DNA from: Psychrobacter frigidicola
GTDB taxonomy: Bacteria > Pseudomonadota > Gammaproteobacteria > Pseudomonadales > Moraxellaceae
Reading direction: 5' to 3'
NCBI RefSeq assembly: GCF_007997305.1
Contig: NZ_VORZ01000001.1
Location: 620,001-684,000, forward strand
DNA: 64,000 bases
Shown: positions 1 to 9,454 of the stretch, piece by piece
How the letters are laid out: each line of letters begins with the position of its first letter
Position numbering within the stretch: the first letter of the stretch is position 1
Program-made: the position numbers and the translations under genes
Notes under the pieces: model-generated
Told to the model about the DNA's origin: nothing
The model's database searches: none
What the model saw: the letters and a program-made list of their open reading frames with translations, nothing else

Positions 1-1557
1 ATTCTATCCTTTGCTCTATTAGGCTTATTCCCACTGATTGCCAAAGCTATTTTAAATAGTTTTAAAAAACGCCGTGTTTATGAAAAATATAATAAACCAA
101 AAAAATTCGACCGTAACATGATTGTTATCGGTGCTGGTGCTGGCGGCTTAGTCACCAGTTATATTGCCGCTGCTGTAAAAGCAAAAGTGACCCTGGTTGA
201 AGCTGGAGAGATGGGCGGCGACTGTTTAAACTATGGTTGCGTACCTAGCAAAACGGTGATTAAAAGTGCCAAAGTTGCTGAGCAGATTCGTAACGGCGAG
301 CTTTATGGCTTAGATAATATGACCCCGCAATTTTCATTTAAGAAAGTGATGGCACGCGTACAACAAGTGATTGACGACATTGCCCCACATGATAGCGTCG
401 AGCGTTATACTAATTTAGGGGTGGAAGTTTTAAAAGGCTACGCTAAATTAATCGACCCGTGGACAGTAGAGGTCAAACTTAACGAGGGCGGTACGCAAAC
501 ACTTACTACCCGTACCATCGTTATTGCCACTGGCGCACGTCCCTTTACCCCACCATTGCCCGGTATAGAAGAAACCGGTTATGTTACCAGCGATACCATA
601 TGGCGCAAGTTTGCTAAGTTGGATGCAGCCCCTAAAAAGCTGGTGGTACTTGGCGGCGGTCCGGTTGGGTGTGAGCTGGCACAAAGTTTTGCACGTTTAG
701 GCTCAAGCGTTACCCAAATCGAAAGGGGCGCTCGCCTGATGAAAAAAGAAGATATTGAGGTATCAAGCTTTGCTTATGAGGCATTGACAGCCAGCGGCGT
801 GAATGTTTTAACCGAGCATCAAGCCATCCGCTGCGAAGCTCGCGATGGCAAGAAATTCATTATAGTGGAACATCAAGAACAAGCGTTCGAGATTGAATAT
901 GACGAGCTGCTTTGTGCGGTTGGCCGTAGCGCTCGCCTTGAAGGTTATGGTCTTGAAGCTTTGGGTGTTGAAACCGATCGCACGATTGTGACCAACGGAT
1001 ACTTAGAGACTTTATATCCAAATATCTATGCCGCAGGTGATATCGTTGGTCCGTATCAATTTACTCATGTGGCCTCCCATCAAGCATGGTACGCTGCCGT
1101 AAACGGTCTCTTTGGTCATCTTAAAAATTTCAAAGTAGATTATCGAGTGATACCGTGGACGACCTTTATCGATCCAGAGGTCGCGCGTGTGGGCATCAAT
1201 GAGCAAGAAGCCATCGAAAAAGATATCGATTATGAAGTCACTCGTTTTGAGTTTAAAGAATTAGACCGCGCTATTACTGAAGGCGCAACTAAAGGTTTTA
1301 TCAAAGTTATAACACCCAAAGGCAAAGATAAAATACTTGGCGTCACGATAGTATCTGAACATGCTGGCGACTTAATGGCGGAATTTGTACTGGCCATGAA
1401 GCATAATTTAGGGCTTAACAAAATATTGGGCACCATTCATAGCTACCCTACTTGGGCTGAAGGCAACAAGTCGGTAGCCGGTGAATGGAAACGCGCTCAT
1501 GCGCCACAAACCGTATTAAAATGGGTAGAAAAATATCATACGTGGCGTCGAGGCTAG
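1..1557 (+). CDS. FAD-dependent pyridine nucleotide-disulfide oxidoreductase, MerA/LPD-like, membrane-anchored (partial, 5' end outside window)
   Basis: The reading frame is open from base 1 through 1557, so the ATG at 118 is internal and the gene starts before the window. The first ~39 codons read as the end of a hydrophobic segment followed by a basic linker (KKRRVYEKYNKPKKFDRN). This fits the known fusion of a TVP38/TMEM64 (VTT) membrane domain to a flavoprotein; the membrane domain itself is mostly unseen. The flavoprotein part has an FAD-binding GAGAGG, the redox-active pair GGDCLNYGCVPSK, an NAD(P)H-binding GGGPVGCE, the second FAD motif AAGDI and a dimerisation domain. The C-terminal motif is HSYPTWAE: the His of the HPT motif in lipoamide dehydrogenases is Tyr here, as in many mercuric-reductase-like proteins. 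It is probably a membrane-bound disulfide/quinone or metal reductase; the substrate cannot be told. Confidence 0.85.
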   Translation: MLSFALLGLFPLIAKAILNSFKKRRVYEKYNKPKKFDRNMIVIGAGAGGLVTSYIAAAVKAKVTLVEAGEMGGDCLNYGCVPSKTVIKSAKVAEQIRNGELYGLDNMTPQFSFKKVMARVQQVIDDIAPHDSVERYTNLGVEVLKGYAKLIDPWTVEVKLNEGGTQTLTTRTIVIATGARPFTPPLPGIEETGYVTSDTIWRKFAKLDAAPKKLVVLGGGPVGCELAQSFARLGSSVTQIERGARLMKKEDIEVSSFAYEALTASGVNVLTEHQAIRCEARDGKKFIIVEHQEQAFEIEYDELLCAVGRSARLEGYGLEALGVETDRTIVTNGYLETLYPNIYAAGDIVGPYQFTHVASHQAWYAAVNGLFGHLKNFKVDYRVIPWTTFIDPEVARVGINEQEAIEKDIDYEVTRFEFKELDRAITEGATKGFIKVITPKGKDKILGVTIVSEHAGDLMAEFVLAMKHNLGLNKILGTIHSYPTWAEGNKSVAGEWKRAHAPQTVLKWVEKYHTWRRG

Positions 1558-1688
1558 TTTTTTAGCAGGTTTTAAAATCACTTAACTTTTATGACTTAAT
1601 TTTGATAAGTTGACTTTGACTAACTTCCTTAGTAAATGAAGCGATTAACTTTAGACCACGCTAATCTTAGACAATAAGTAGACATTAA

Positions 1689-2993
1689 ATGCCCTCTATT
1701 AAGTCTTGGTCCACATTGACGCGCCACCGCCTTTATTGGGTGGCGCTTGGCGTTGTTCTGAGTATTTATGTGGGCATCTCTTCCAGCACGGCAGTGACTA
1801 ATAATAACGCCAGTACTGAAAAGCAATCCTACTGGCAGCAAATAGAAACACTAGGTAAAAATCAAGACGTTTACTTCTACGCATGGGGCGGTGATCCACA
1901 AATAAATGCCTACCTCCAATGGGTCGCCGCCCAAGTTAAGACTGATTACAACATCAACTTAGTGCATGTAAAACTCAGCGATACTAGCGAAGCCGTCAGC
2001 CGCGTGTTAGCTGAGAAATCAGCCAACAACAATAGCCAAGGCAGCGTTGATTTGGTTTGGATAAATGGGGCCAATTTTGCCACCATGAGCGAGCACTCAC
2101 TGCTCCTAAAGCAATGGGCAAATAAACTGCCTAACTTTGCGTTCACCGATCCGGCCAACAATCCTACCGTTAGCCTTGACTTTGGTATCCCTACTGAGGG
2201 CATGGAAGCGCCGTGGGGACAAGTGTCACTTACCTTTTATTATGACAGCTTAGCCATAGATGGCTCTGTAAATAATACACCACCCACTACTTTAAACGAG
2301 CTAGCGAGCTGGAGCGCTCAGCATCCTGGACGCTTTAGCTATCCCAAGCCGCCTGATTTTTTGGGTATGAGTTTTTTAAAGTATGCTTTGGTAATGTTAC
2401 ATGAGCTAAGCCCTGATAATGTAAAAGCACAACTAAACCAACCAGCGACTGAGCAAAATACAGCGCTAGTATTAGAACCGTTATGGAAGTTTTTGGATCA
2501 GCTGCACCCGAGTTTATGGCGCAGCGGTGAGTATTTTATGCAGAGTGGCGCACAAATGCAGCGCTTAGTGGATGATACTGAGCTAAGTTTAGCCTTTACC
2601 TTTTCAGCGCCTGCAATACCTGCAGCAGTACAACGCTACGACTTGCCAGCAAGTATTCGTAGCTATGCAATGGCTGACGGTAGTTTGAGTAACACCCATT
2701 TTGTCGCCATTCCTTATAACGCCAGCCATCAAACAAGCGCGCAATTGGTTGCTAACTTCTTACTCAGCCCCATCGCACAGGCGCACAAACAAAAACCTCA
2801 TATTTGGGGCGATAGCACTGTGCTGGTTCAATCCATGCTCAGCCCCGAGCAACAAGCACTATTTAAAGTAAGCACGCCACATCCTAGCGCCTTGCCTGTT
2901 AACAGTATCAAACGCGCAGTGAGTGAGCCACATCCAAGCTGGGTCGAGGCAATTATGCAAGGCTGGCAGATGCGTTATGGGGTCAGTCTATGA
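1689..2993 (+). CDS. ynjB: ABC transporter substrate-binding protein, YnjB-like
   Basis: This 434-residue protein starts with a short basic N-terminus and a hydrophobic signal segment (about residues 14-35), so it should be exported to the periplasm. The mature part opens with DVYFYAWGGDPQINAYLQW, typical of extracellular solute-binding proteins of the thiamine/iron/polyamine type, and ends with a VEAIMQGWQMRYG tail. Family and gene order match E. coli ynjB, whose ligand is not established. The stop overlaps the start of the permease gene by 4 bases (2990-2993), so the two are translationally coupled. The gene heads the operon 1689-6981, after a 131-base gap from the previous gene. Confidence 0.85.
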   Translation: MPSIKSWSTLTRHRLYWVALGVVLSIYVGISSSTAVTNNNASTEKQSYWQQIETLGKNQDVYFYAWGGDPQINAYLQWVAAQVKTDYNINLVHVKLSDTSEAVSRVLAEKSANNNSQGSVDLVWINGANFATMSEHSLLLKQWANKLPNFAFTDPANNPTVSLDFGIPTEGMEAPWGQVSLTFYYDSLAIDGSVNNTPPTTLNELASWSAQHPGRFSYPKPPDFLGMSFLKYALVMLHELSPDNVKAQLNQPATEQNTALVLEPLWKFLDQLHPSLWRSGEYFMQSGAQMQRLVDDTELSLAFTFSAPAIPAAVQRYDLPASIRSYAMADGSLSNTHFVAIPYNASHQTSAQLVANFLLSPIAQAHKQKPHIWGDSTVLVQSMLSPEQQALFKVSTPHPSALPVNSIKRAVSEPHPSWVEAIMQGWQMRYGVSL

Positions 2994-4780
2994 ATGCCGA
3001 GCCTAATAGAAAAGCAGACGACAAAGAATCTAAGAGAACTGCGAGTGAAGAAACCGATAGCGTACCAATAGCGCATTACAAGGTCGATAACTTTACAAGG
3101 CTTGTAAAATTGAGCCCGCGATTTTTACTGCTGCTACTTATATTGCCGGTACTCGGCGGTTTAATCAGTGTGCTATTACCGGCCTTTGGTTGGGCGCCAG
3201 CACTTGAACAAACAACATTTGGTCTGCAAGGTTTTAGGGCGCTTTGGCAAACGCCGGGGCTTGCGCAGATGATTGATTTAAGCATAGCAGCTGGCTTACT
3301 AAGTACCCTGCTCGCCTTTGTTATCACACTCATGATGCTGGCTACTTTTTTCAATAGTTTTTGGCTCAATCGTATTGAGCGTCTACTTAGTCCTATTTTA
3401 GTCATTCCACATGCAGCAGCTGCGATTGCCGTTGGCTTTTTAATTGCGCCATCTGGTATGTTCTCTCGGCTAATCTCACCGTGGTTAACTGGCTGGGAGC
3501 TGGCACCGCACGGTATATTCCCGCACGATGCCTATGGTATCAGTATTATTTTGGGCTTAACGCTAAAAGAGCTGCCCTTCTTATTGCTCATGGCGCTCGG
3601 CGCATTGGCGCAACCTGAATTTGGCAAAAAGTTACGCCAGCACTATAAAGTAGCGCTTACTTTAGGCTATTACCCGATGACTGCTTTCTTCAAAGTGGTA
3701 CTGCCTAATCTCTATCCGTTATTACGCTTGCCTATATTTGCGGTCCTTGCCTATGCTAGTGCCAGTGTCGAGATGCCATTGATATTAGGGCCGAACACCC
3801 CGCCAACACTAGCGGTCACCATCATGCAGTGGTTCAATGATGTTGATTTAAATCTACGTATCAAAGCCTCTGCCGGTGCAGTGTTGCAACTGGCTCTAAC
3901 GGGTGGCTTATTGGCTTTGTGGTTCACAGGCGAAAAAGTTATCAAAGCCTTATTTAGTGGCTCACTTACCAATGGTCGGCGTAAATATAATGACCCTATG
4001 TGGCAAAAAACCACCTTTGTGCTTACCATTCTGGTCATAGGGTTTTTATTACTCGCGCTGATTGGGCTGGTGATGTGGTCAGTTGCCGGATTTTGGCGCT
4101 TTCCAGCAGCGCTGCCAGAGCAGTTTGTGCTAACACATTTCCAAAGCGCCTTGATGCAAATAGGCAGCCCGCTATTTAATACCCTTACGATCGGTTTGAT
4201 AACCACCTTTTTTGCGGTGGTACTTACTCTACTCTGTTTAGAGTCTGAGCAGCTGACTGCCAAAGCCCTCTCCTCTTTTACCAGTTTAATCATTTATTTA
4301 CCATTACTAGTACCCAGCATTGCCTTTTTATTTGGCTTAGTATGGTTACAGCAGTTGGTCAATAACCAAACTGCATTTCTTAACGTGGCCTTTACCCATT
4401 TATTGTTTGTATTACCTTATGTATTTTTATCGCTGGCGAGCAGTTATCGGCGTTTAGATTCTCGCTTTGCCAATGTAGCAGCAAGCCTTGGGGCGACTCC
4501 TAGTAAAGTATTTTTTCAGGTTAAGTTACCGCAGTTATTTGCTCCTATTTTAATTGCGGTCGCATTAGGCTTGGCCATCAGTTTTGGGCAATATCTGCCG
4601 ACCTTGATAACAGGTGGCGGGCGCATAGCGACGATAACCACTGAAGCAGTTACCCTTGCCAATGGCGCAAGTAGGCGTACCAGTGCCGTTTATGCCATCA
4701 TACAAATGGCGCTACCGTTAATTGGTTTTACGCTAGCGTGGATACTACCTAAGTATTTCTTTAAGAGTGCGAAGCGTTAA
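2990..4780 (+). CDS. ynjC: ABC transporter permease, YnjC-like (two fused permease units)
   Basis: This 596-residue integral membrane protein has two homologous BPD_transp_1-type halves with about a dozen hydrophobic helices. Each half has an EAA-type cytoplasmic loop (for example KVALTLGYYPMTAFFKVVLPN in the first and ASLGATPSKVFFQVKLPQL in the second). This double-length design is shared with ThiP and FbpB and lets a single gene supply the whole channel. The first ~45 residues are a charged cytoplasmic leader. Its start overlaps the substrate-binding gene by 4 bases, and the ATPase gene follows 77 bases after the stop if the ATG at 4858 is used. Substrate unknown; assignment rests on family resemblance and operon order. 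Confidence 0.85.
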   Translation: MNAEPNRKADDKESKRTASEETDSVPIAHYKVDNFTRLVKLSPRFLLLLLILPVLGGLISVLLPAFGWAPALEQTTFGLQGFRALWQTPGLAQMIDLSIAAGLLSTLLAFVITLMMLATFFNSFWLNRIERLLSPILVIPHAAAAIAVGFLIAPSGMFSRLISPWLTGWELAPHGIFPHDAYGISIILGLTLKELPFLLLMALGALAQPEFGKKLRQHYKVALTLGYYPMTAFFKVVLPNLYPLLRLPIFAVLAYASASVEMPLILGPNTPPTLAVTIMQWFNDVDLNLRIKASAGAVLQLALTGGLLALWFTGEKVIKALFSGSLTNGRRKYNDPMWQKTTFVLTILVIGFLLLALIGLVMWSVAGFWRFPAALPEQFVLTHFQSALMQIGSPLFNTLTIGLITTFFAVVLTLLCLESEQLTAKALSSFTSLIIYLPLLVPSIAFLFGLVWLQQLVNNQTAFLNVAFTHLLFVLPYVFLSLASSYRRLDSRFANVAASLGATPSKVFFQVKLPQLFAPILIAVALGLAISFGQYLPTLITGGGRIATITTEAVTLANGASRRTSAVYAIIQMALPLIGFTLAWILPKYFFKSAKR

Positions 4781-4857
4781 AAGTACAAATGACGACTCGA
4801 AGATATACTATTCTCAAAGCTCATATTTTAAACATAAGTCACATTACAGGACTCTTG

Positions 4858-5514
4858 ATGCAATCCTCTTTACAGATAAAAAACTTACAGCTTTATCGTC
4901 AAGACCAACTACTGCTTAGCTTAAATGAGCAAGTTAATGGCGGCGACATACTCACTATCATGGGACCTTCGGGCAGTGGTAAATCAAGTCTACTGAACTG
5001 GCTAACGGGCACACTTGCCAGCAGTTTTAGCGCTACTGGTGAAGTCTGGCTTAACGGTCAAAACATCAGTAACCTACCGACACATTTACGACATATCGGA
5101 GTGCTGTATCAAGATGCATTATTGTTCTCGCACTTATCAGTTGCCGGCAATATTGCCTTTGCAATGCCTAAAGCTAATAAAGAAAGCAGTAAAAAAGGCA
5201 GTAAAAAACAAAGGCTGGAAAAAATAGAGGATGCACTTGCGCAAGTGGGCTTAGCGGGTATGGGTAACCGCCATCCTGATAGTCTATCTGGTGGACAGCA
5301 AGCCAGAGTGGCGTTACTACGACTACTTCTTAGCGAGCCGAAAGCCATTTTACTCGATGAGCCGTTTAGTAAACTGGACACCCAGCTGCGAGTAGATACA
5401 CGTCAATTGGTATTTGATCAAATTCGTAACCGTAACTTGCCTGCTATTATGGTCACCCACGACCATAGCGATGCTGAGGCGACTAGTGGCAAAGTGATTC
5501 ATTTAGCACCCTAG
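4858..5514 (+). CDS. ynjD: ABC transporter ATP-binding protein, YnjD-like
   Basis: An ABC ATPase of 218 residues from the ATG at 4858, which has an ACAGGA ribosome site upstream and puts the usual first beta strand (LQIKNLQLYR) at the N-terminus. An upstream in-frame ATG at 4789 would add 23 residues without family support. Walker A is MGPSGSGKSSL, the signature is LSGGQQAR, Walker B is AILLDEP, and the switch His is in MVTHDHSDA. A Lys/Ser-rich stretch (KANKESSKKGSKKQR) sits before the signature helix. It should energise the 2990-4780 permease at the inner membrane. Confidence 0.87.
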   Translation: MQSSLQIKNLQLYRQDQLLLSLNEQVNGGDILTIMGPSGSGKSSLLNWLTGTLASSFSATGEVWLNGQNISNLPTHLRHIGVLYQDALLFSHLSVAGNIAFAMPKANKESSKKGSKKQRLEKIEDALAQVGLAGMGNRHPDSLSGGQQARVALLRLLLSEPKAILLDEPFSKLDTQLRVDTRQLVFDQIRNRNLPAIMVTHDHSDAEATSGKVIHLAP

Positions 5515-5551
5515 TTTTAGAGTCAGTAGTTAAACCTAAAAGGCAACCAGC

Positions 5552-6193
5552 ATGCTAGATAAGTACCTAACTCCCGTGATAAAACCCATGTTAACGCCAG
5601 TAGTGATACTGCTGCATAAGCGTTCTATAACGGCTGATCAGCTGACGGTGGTAGGGTTTTTAATTGGGCTGTTAGCCGTACCGCTAATCGCCTTTGAGTA
5701 TTGGTATACGGCATTGGTTGCTATCATTTTGAACCGAGTTTTAGATGGGCTTGACGGCGCGCTGGCAAGATATGCCAAGCAAAGCTCAAGCGCTGGGGGT
5801 TACTTAGACATTACTCTCGACTTCTTATTTTATGCTGCTATTCCGTTTGGATTTATTCTGGCCAATCCTGAGCAAAACGCTATCGCTGGCGCATTATTAT
5901 TAGCAACATTTATTGGGACTGGCTCAAGCTTTTTAGCCTTTGCTATTGCAGCTGAAAAGTTTAAAATTGATAGACCACAGTTTAAATATAAAAGCTTTTA
6001 TTATTTAAATGGTCTCACCGAAGGTACGGAAACTATTGCGCTATTTATCGCTTTTTGTATTTGGCCACAGCATTTTGCCATATTCGCGACCCTCTTTGCC
6101 ATTGCCTGTACGATTACTATTTTTACCCGCATATATGGTGGCTACCATACCCTCAAACAGCAAGAAGCTAAAATAAAAGGAGCAAACCGATGA
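5552..6193 (+). CDS. ynjF: CDP-alcohol phosphatidyltransferase family protein, YnjF-like
   Basis: A 213-residue membrane enzyme with the full CDP-alcohol phosphotransferase signature, DGLDGALAR followed by G(3)D(3)D (GGYLDITLD), at about residues 66-92. These residues bind the metal and the CDP-linked donor, which transfers a phosphatidyl or phosphoalcohol group at the membrane. Roughly five to six hydrophobic helices surround it. It follows the YnjBCD transporter genes as ynjF does in E. coli, although ynjE (sulfurtransferase) is missing here. It overlaps the next gene by 4 bases (ATGA). The acceptor alcohol is unknown; the operon suggests it may be linked to what the importer brings in. Confidence 0.85.
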   Translation: MLDKYLTPVIKPMLTPVVILLHKRSITADQLTVVGFLIGLLAVPLIAFEYWYTALVAIILNRVLDGLDGALARYAKQSSSAGGYLDITLDFLFYAAIPFGFILANPEQNAIAGALLLATFIGTGSSFLAFAIAAEKFKIDRPQFKYKSFYYLNGLTEGTETIALFIAFCIWPQHFAIFATLFAIACTITIFTRIYGGYHTLKQQEAKIKGANR

Positions 6194-6981
6194 CACATGA
6201 AGTATGGTGGCGACTTGGCTTCTTTATGAGCATTTTAGTGATAATGATGCTCATTGAATGGCGAAAACCCGCACGCAAGTCACCCATTAAAAGTGGCACA
6301 CGTTGGTTCGCAAATTTTGGCTTGGTATTCGCCTCATCGCTTATTGCGCGCTTAGCAGTACCGATTGGTCTGACTGCTGTGGCACTTTATACTCAGGAAA
6401 ACGGTATTGGCTTATTTAATCTAATAGAGCTGCCAAGTATTGTCGTCATTGTGCTGAGTTTGATTTTGCTTGATATTTTAATCTATTGGCAACATCGACT
6501 GTTTCATCGTGTTCCTATCTTATGGCGATTGCACCGTGTCCACCATGCTGACGCACATATCGATACCAGTACTGGTCTTAGGTTTCACCCGCTTGAAATC
6601 GTACTCAGTATTCTGATCAAGCTGATTGCCGTCATTGTCTTGGGCGTGCCTGCGATAGCAGTACTCATATTTGAGATCGTGCTAAATGGTTTAGCATTGT
6701 TTAATCATGCCAATATTCGCCTGCCACCAGCCATTGAAAAACCAGCACGTCTTATATTAATGACCCAAATCTTGCACCGTATTCACCATAGCCAAGTGGT
6801 TTCTGAGACCAATTCAAACTATGGCTTTAGCGTTATTTGGTGGGATAAGTTGTTCGGTAGCTATAAAAGTGTCGCAAAAAAAACCGATGATCAACTTGAT
6901 ATCGGTTTGATTGAATACCCTACTGCCAAACAAAATGCTTCATTATGGCGCTTATTAATCATGCCATTTCAGAATAAATGA
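6190..6981 (+). CDS. Fatty acid hydroxylase superfamily (sterol desaturase-like) protein
   Basis: This 263-residue membrane protein carries the three His clusters of the di-iron hydroxylase/desaturase superfamily: HRLFH (about residue 102), HRVHH (about 117) and HRIHH (about 197), plus an RFHP motif. Known members insert oxygen into, or desaturate, lipid acyl or sterol chains at the membrane. Four hydrophobic spans are visible. It is coupled to the phosphatidyltransferase gene by an ATGA overlap and ends the operon that starts with the ABC importer, so a shared lipid-modification role is a reasonable inference. The real substrate cannot be read from sequence. Confidence 0.82.
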   Translation: MTHEVWWRLGFFMSILVIMMLIEWRKPARKSPIKSGTRWFANFGLVFASSLIARLAVPIGLTAVALYTQENGIGLFNLIELPSIVVIVLSLILLDILIYWQHRLFHRVPILWRLHRVHHADAHIDTSTGLRFHPLEIVLSILIKLIAVIVLGVPAIAVLIFEIVLNGLALFNHANIRLPPAIEKPARLILMTQILHRIHHSQVVSETNSNYGFSVIWWDKLFGSYKSVAKKTDDQLDIGLIEYPTAKQNASLWRLLIMPFQNK

Positions 6982-7034
6982 GTGGTCTAACATATTATTT
7001 AAGCAGGTTACCTAAGATTAGCACTTACTTACAC

Positions 7035-7457
7035 TTAGTCTTCTAATAGCTGAGCAAGCAGTTCATGTATTTCATTTTTAAGCTCTTTATCTTCGATTTT
7101 ATTAGAACTTATTTTTGCATTTTGCAGGTTGCTTATAGCAGCGTCATTTTGTCCGAGTTCAACTTGTAATACCGCCATCGAAAAGGCAATCGAGGACATA
7201 AAGTCTTTCGAGTTTATCGCAATTGCTTTTTCTAGCGCTTTTTCGTAGCCCACTATTGCCTCGTCTAATTCCTCTGTGAAATCCGCAAGTGTCTCCCATT
7301 GTACGGGATGATCATTATCGGTATTTTCATTATCGGTACATATCGCTTGCAGCTCTGCATAAAGCGCATCGAAAGCCTCTTGATTACCTCTGTTATTAGC
7401 CTCTAACAGCTCTTCAGCTAAGATATAAACGGCTTTATATATTTTAGTATTCATCAT
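7035..7457 (-). CDS. Hypothetical acidic TPR-like protein
   Basis: A 140-residue, strongly acidic protein with no signal peptide or membrane segment. The pattern of small residues and paired helices (LDEAIVGYEKALEKAIAIN, then MAVLQVELGQNDAAISNLQ) resembles tetratricopeptide repeats, so a protein-protein interaction role in the cytoplasm is likely. It is convergent with the hydroxylase operon on its left and has no operon partner. I do not recognise a named family beyond the TPR-like fold. Confidence 0.6.
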   Translation of the reverse strand: MMNTKIYKAVYILAEELLEANNRGNQEAFDALYAELQAICTDNENTDNDHPVQWETLADFTEELDEAIVGYEKALEKAIAINSKDFMSSIAFSMAVLQVELGQNDAAISNLQNAKISSNKIEDKELKNEIHELLAQLLED

Positions 7458-7832
7458 GACTCATCTTCCTTTCTCTACTGCAAATAAAATAATAATAAGC
7501 GGACTAATAATTCTACTTATTGTTTCCGTAAGAAAACTCTAGTCTGAATAGGTTTGTCGCGGTTGAGCTTAGATTTAGGCTTAGCACTGACTTTCTAGGT
7601 AAGAAAAATACCGCTCACTATAGCAGAGAGAATAGAAGTTAATACAAAAATTATTACTTTTCAGGCTGAAACTTCTAAAGTGAATGAATAATAGCTCATG
7701 GGTATCAATCAGAAACTCTAATACATTGACTACACAACATCAGACCCTAACTGTTTTAGATACAATCATTCAATAGATAGAAAGACTAAAACGATATTTA
7801 ATTGAGTATTTGTAGACATGGGATAAATAATA
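7458..7832. other. Intergenic region, 375 bases
   Basis: This is the space between two divergent genes (TPR-like protein and amidohydrolase), so it should hold both promoters. It is AT-rich. I see no open frame, hairpin or conserved regulatory motif that I can support. Confidence 0.5.
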
Positions 7833-9080
7833 ATGATTGACTTGATGATCAGAAATGCACGCTTAACCAACCATGAAGACTTGGTTAATATTAGTATAAA
7901 GGATACTTGTATTACAGGCATTGATAAAGCTGCTGATGTTGATGATAGTAGTAATGACGGGCTTTATGGCGGCACTGTTTATGATGCACAAGGCAACTTT
8001 GTCTGTGCTGGTTTTTACGAGAGTCATATCCATCTTGATAAAGCCTGCATACTAGACCGCTGTAGCTTAGAGGAAGGCGACTTAGAGGAAGCAGTTGAAG
8101 AAACGGGCAAGGCCAAAGAAGAGTTTACTGAAGAAGATGTGTTTGAGCGCGCATCAAAAGTCATAGAAATGGCTATTAAGAAAGGCACCGTAGGATTACG
8201 TACGTTTGTAGAAACTGACTCTAAAACTGAACTGCGTAGCTTTGAGGCTATAAAAAGAGCGCGAAAAAAGTATGCATTTGCGATTGATATAGAGATTTGT
8301 GCCTTTGCTCAAGACGGTCTGACTACTGAGCCAAGAACGTATGAGCTGCTGCAACAAGCATTATCACAAGGCGCGGATCTGGTAGGCGGTTGCCCGTACA
8401 AAGACGACCATCCAAATCAACATATTGAAATGATATTTGACTTAGCCGAACAGTTTAACGTCAATGTTGATTTTCATCTGGATTTTGATTTAGACCCTAC
8501 TGGCTCAACCATTCCAAGATTGGTAGAAGAGACCATCAAACGTAACTATCGAGGTCGTGTCTCTATCGGTCATGTCACCAAACTATCTGCTATGGACAAA
8601 ATGCAGCGAGGAGCAATGGCAGGATTACTAAAGTTTGCAGATATCACATTAACCGTATTGCCAGCAACTGACATCTACTTAAATGGCCGTGACTATGACG
8701 CTTTAATACCTAGAGGCATGGTCAACGCCAATGAATTAGCGGAACTGGGCATTAATACCACCATTGCTAGCAATAATATTTTGAATGCATTTACGCCTTA
8801 CGGTGATGCCTCACTCATGAGAATGGCGAATATGTATGCTAATATTGTACAACTATCGAAAGATACTGAAATAGCAGATGTGTTCGATATGGTCGGTAAA
8901 AATGCAGCGAAGTTATTTTCACATCAAGCTGAGATAGCAGTAGGTGCACAGGCTACTTTGGTTGTGCTAGAAGCAAAGGATGCTGTAACAGCGATTAGAA
9001 CCACTGCACAAGCTTTAGCAGGCTTCAAAAATGGCAGACAAACATTCTGCAATCATGCGGCGCATATTTGCTTTGAGTAA
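7833..9080 (+). CDS. Amidohydrolase family protein (cytosine deaminase/AtzC-like)
   Basis: A 415-residue metal-dependent hydrolase of the amidohydrolase superfamily. The first metal motif is SHIHLDKACIL (about residue 66); further ligands are in DFHLDFDLD, GHVTKLSAM and the C-terminal Asp region ASNNILNAF. The HxHLDK form is typical of cytosine deaminase and N-isopropylammelide amidohydrolase (AtzC) relatives, which hydrolyse amino or alkylamino groups on heterocycles. It is a single-gene unit with its own terminator at 9211-9238. The exact substrate is not determined. Confidence 0.8.
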   Translation: MIDLMIRNARLTNHEDLVNISIKDTCITGIDKAADVDDSSNDGLYGGTVYDAQGNFVCAGFYESHIHLDKACILDRCSLEEGDLEEAVEETGKAKEEFTEEDVFERASKVIEMAIKKGTVGLRTFVETDSKTELRSFEAIKRARKKYAFAIDIEICAFAQDGLTTEPRTYELLQQALSQGADLVGGCPYKDDHPNQHIEMIFDLAEQFNVNVDFHLDFDLDPTGSTIPRLVEETIKRNYRGRVSIGHVTKLSAMDKMQRGAMAGLLKFADITLTVLPATDIYLNGRDYDALIPRGMVNANELAELGINTTIASNNILNAFTPYGDASLMRMANMYANIVQLSKDTEIADVFDMVGKNAAKLFSHQAEIAVGAQATLVVLEAKDAVTAIRTTAQALAGFKNGRQTFCNHAAHICFE

Positions 9081-9454
9081 GCCTGATTGGAATATGAAAT
9101 ACTTCAAATTATGGCTTATAATAAGCATGAAAATAATCAATGGCTGAACATCGTAAATAATATGATAAAATTAGTATAGATAGCCTTATTATGTCTCACC
9201 GTTTTGAAATGCTCTAGTTTAATAACTAGAGCTTTTTTGTAGGCTTCTCAAAGTCTTATAAACTGCATAACAGGAATTGATCACTAAAAATTATAGAATT
9301 AAGTAGTATTATCTCTCAGATTGAATCTAAAATATTTTAAAAACTATTGTAAGTGACGACAGACAAACTAGATGTTAATTTTTCTATCGTATTTAAGATT
9401 TCTGCATTAAACTTGATATTTTATAAACTTATCTAACAGCGAGTATGACATTAA
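9081..9454. other. Intergenic region, 374 bases
   Basis: It contains the terminator at 9211-9238 and, to its right, the AT-rich promoter region of the TerC-family gene. No other open frame or structure is supported. Confidence 0.5.
9211..9238 (+). terminator. Intrinsic terminator of the amidohydrolase gene
   Basis: A perfect 9-bp stem (9211-9219 with 9224-9232) with a 4-base loop is followed by six T. It lies 131 bases after the amidohydrolase stop. Confidence 0.85.

Noticed and set aside
4789-4857. Upstream start for the YnjD-like ATPase
   Set aside because: The extra 23 residues do not fit the family, and the ATG at 4858 has a better ribosome site.
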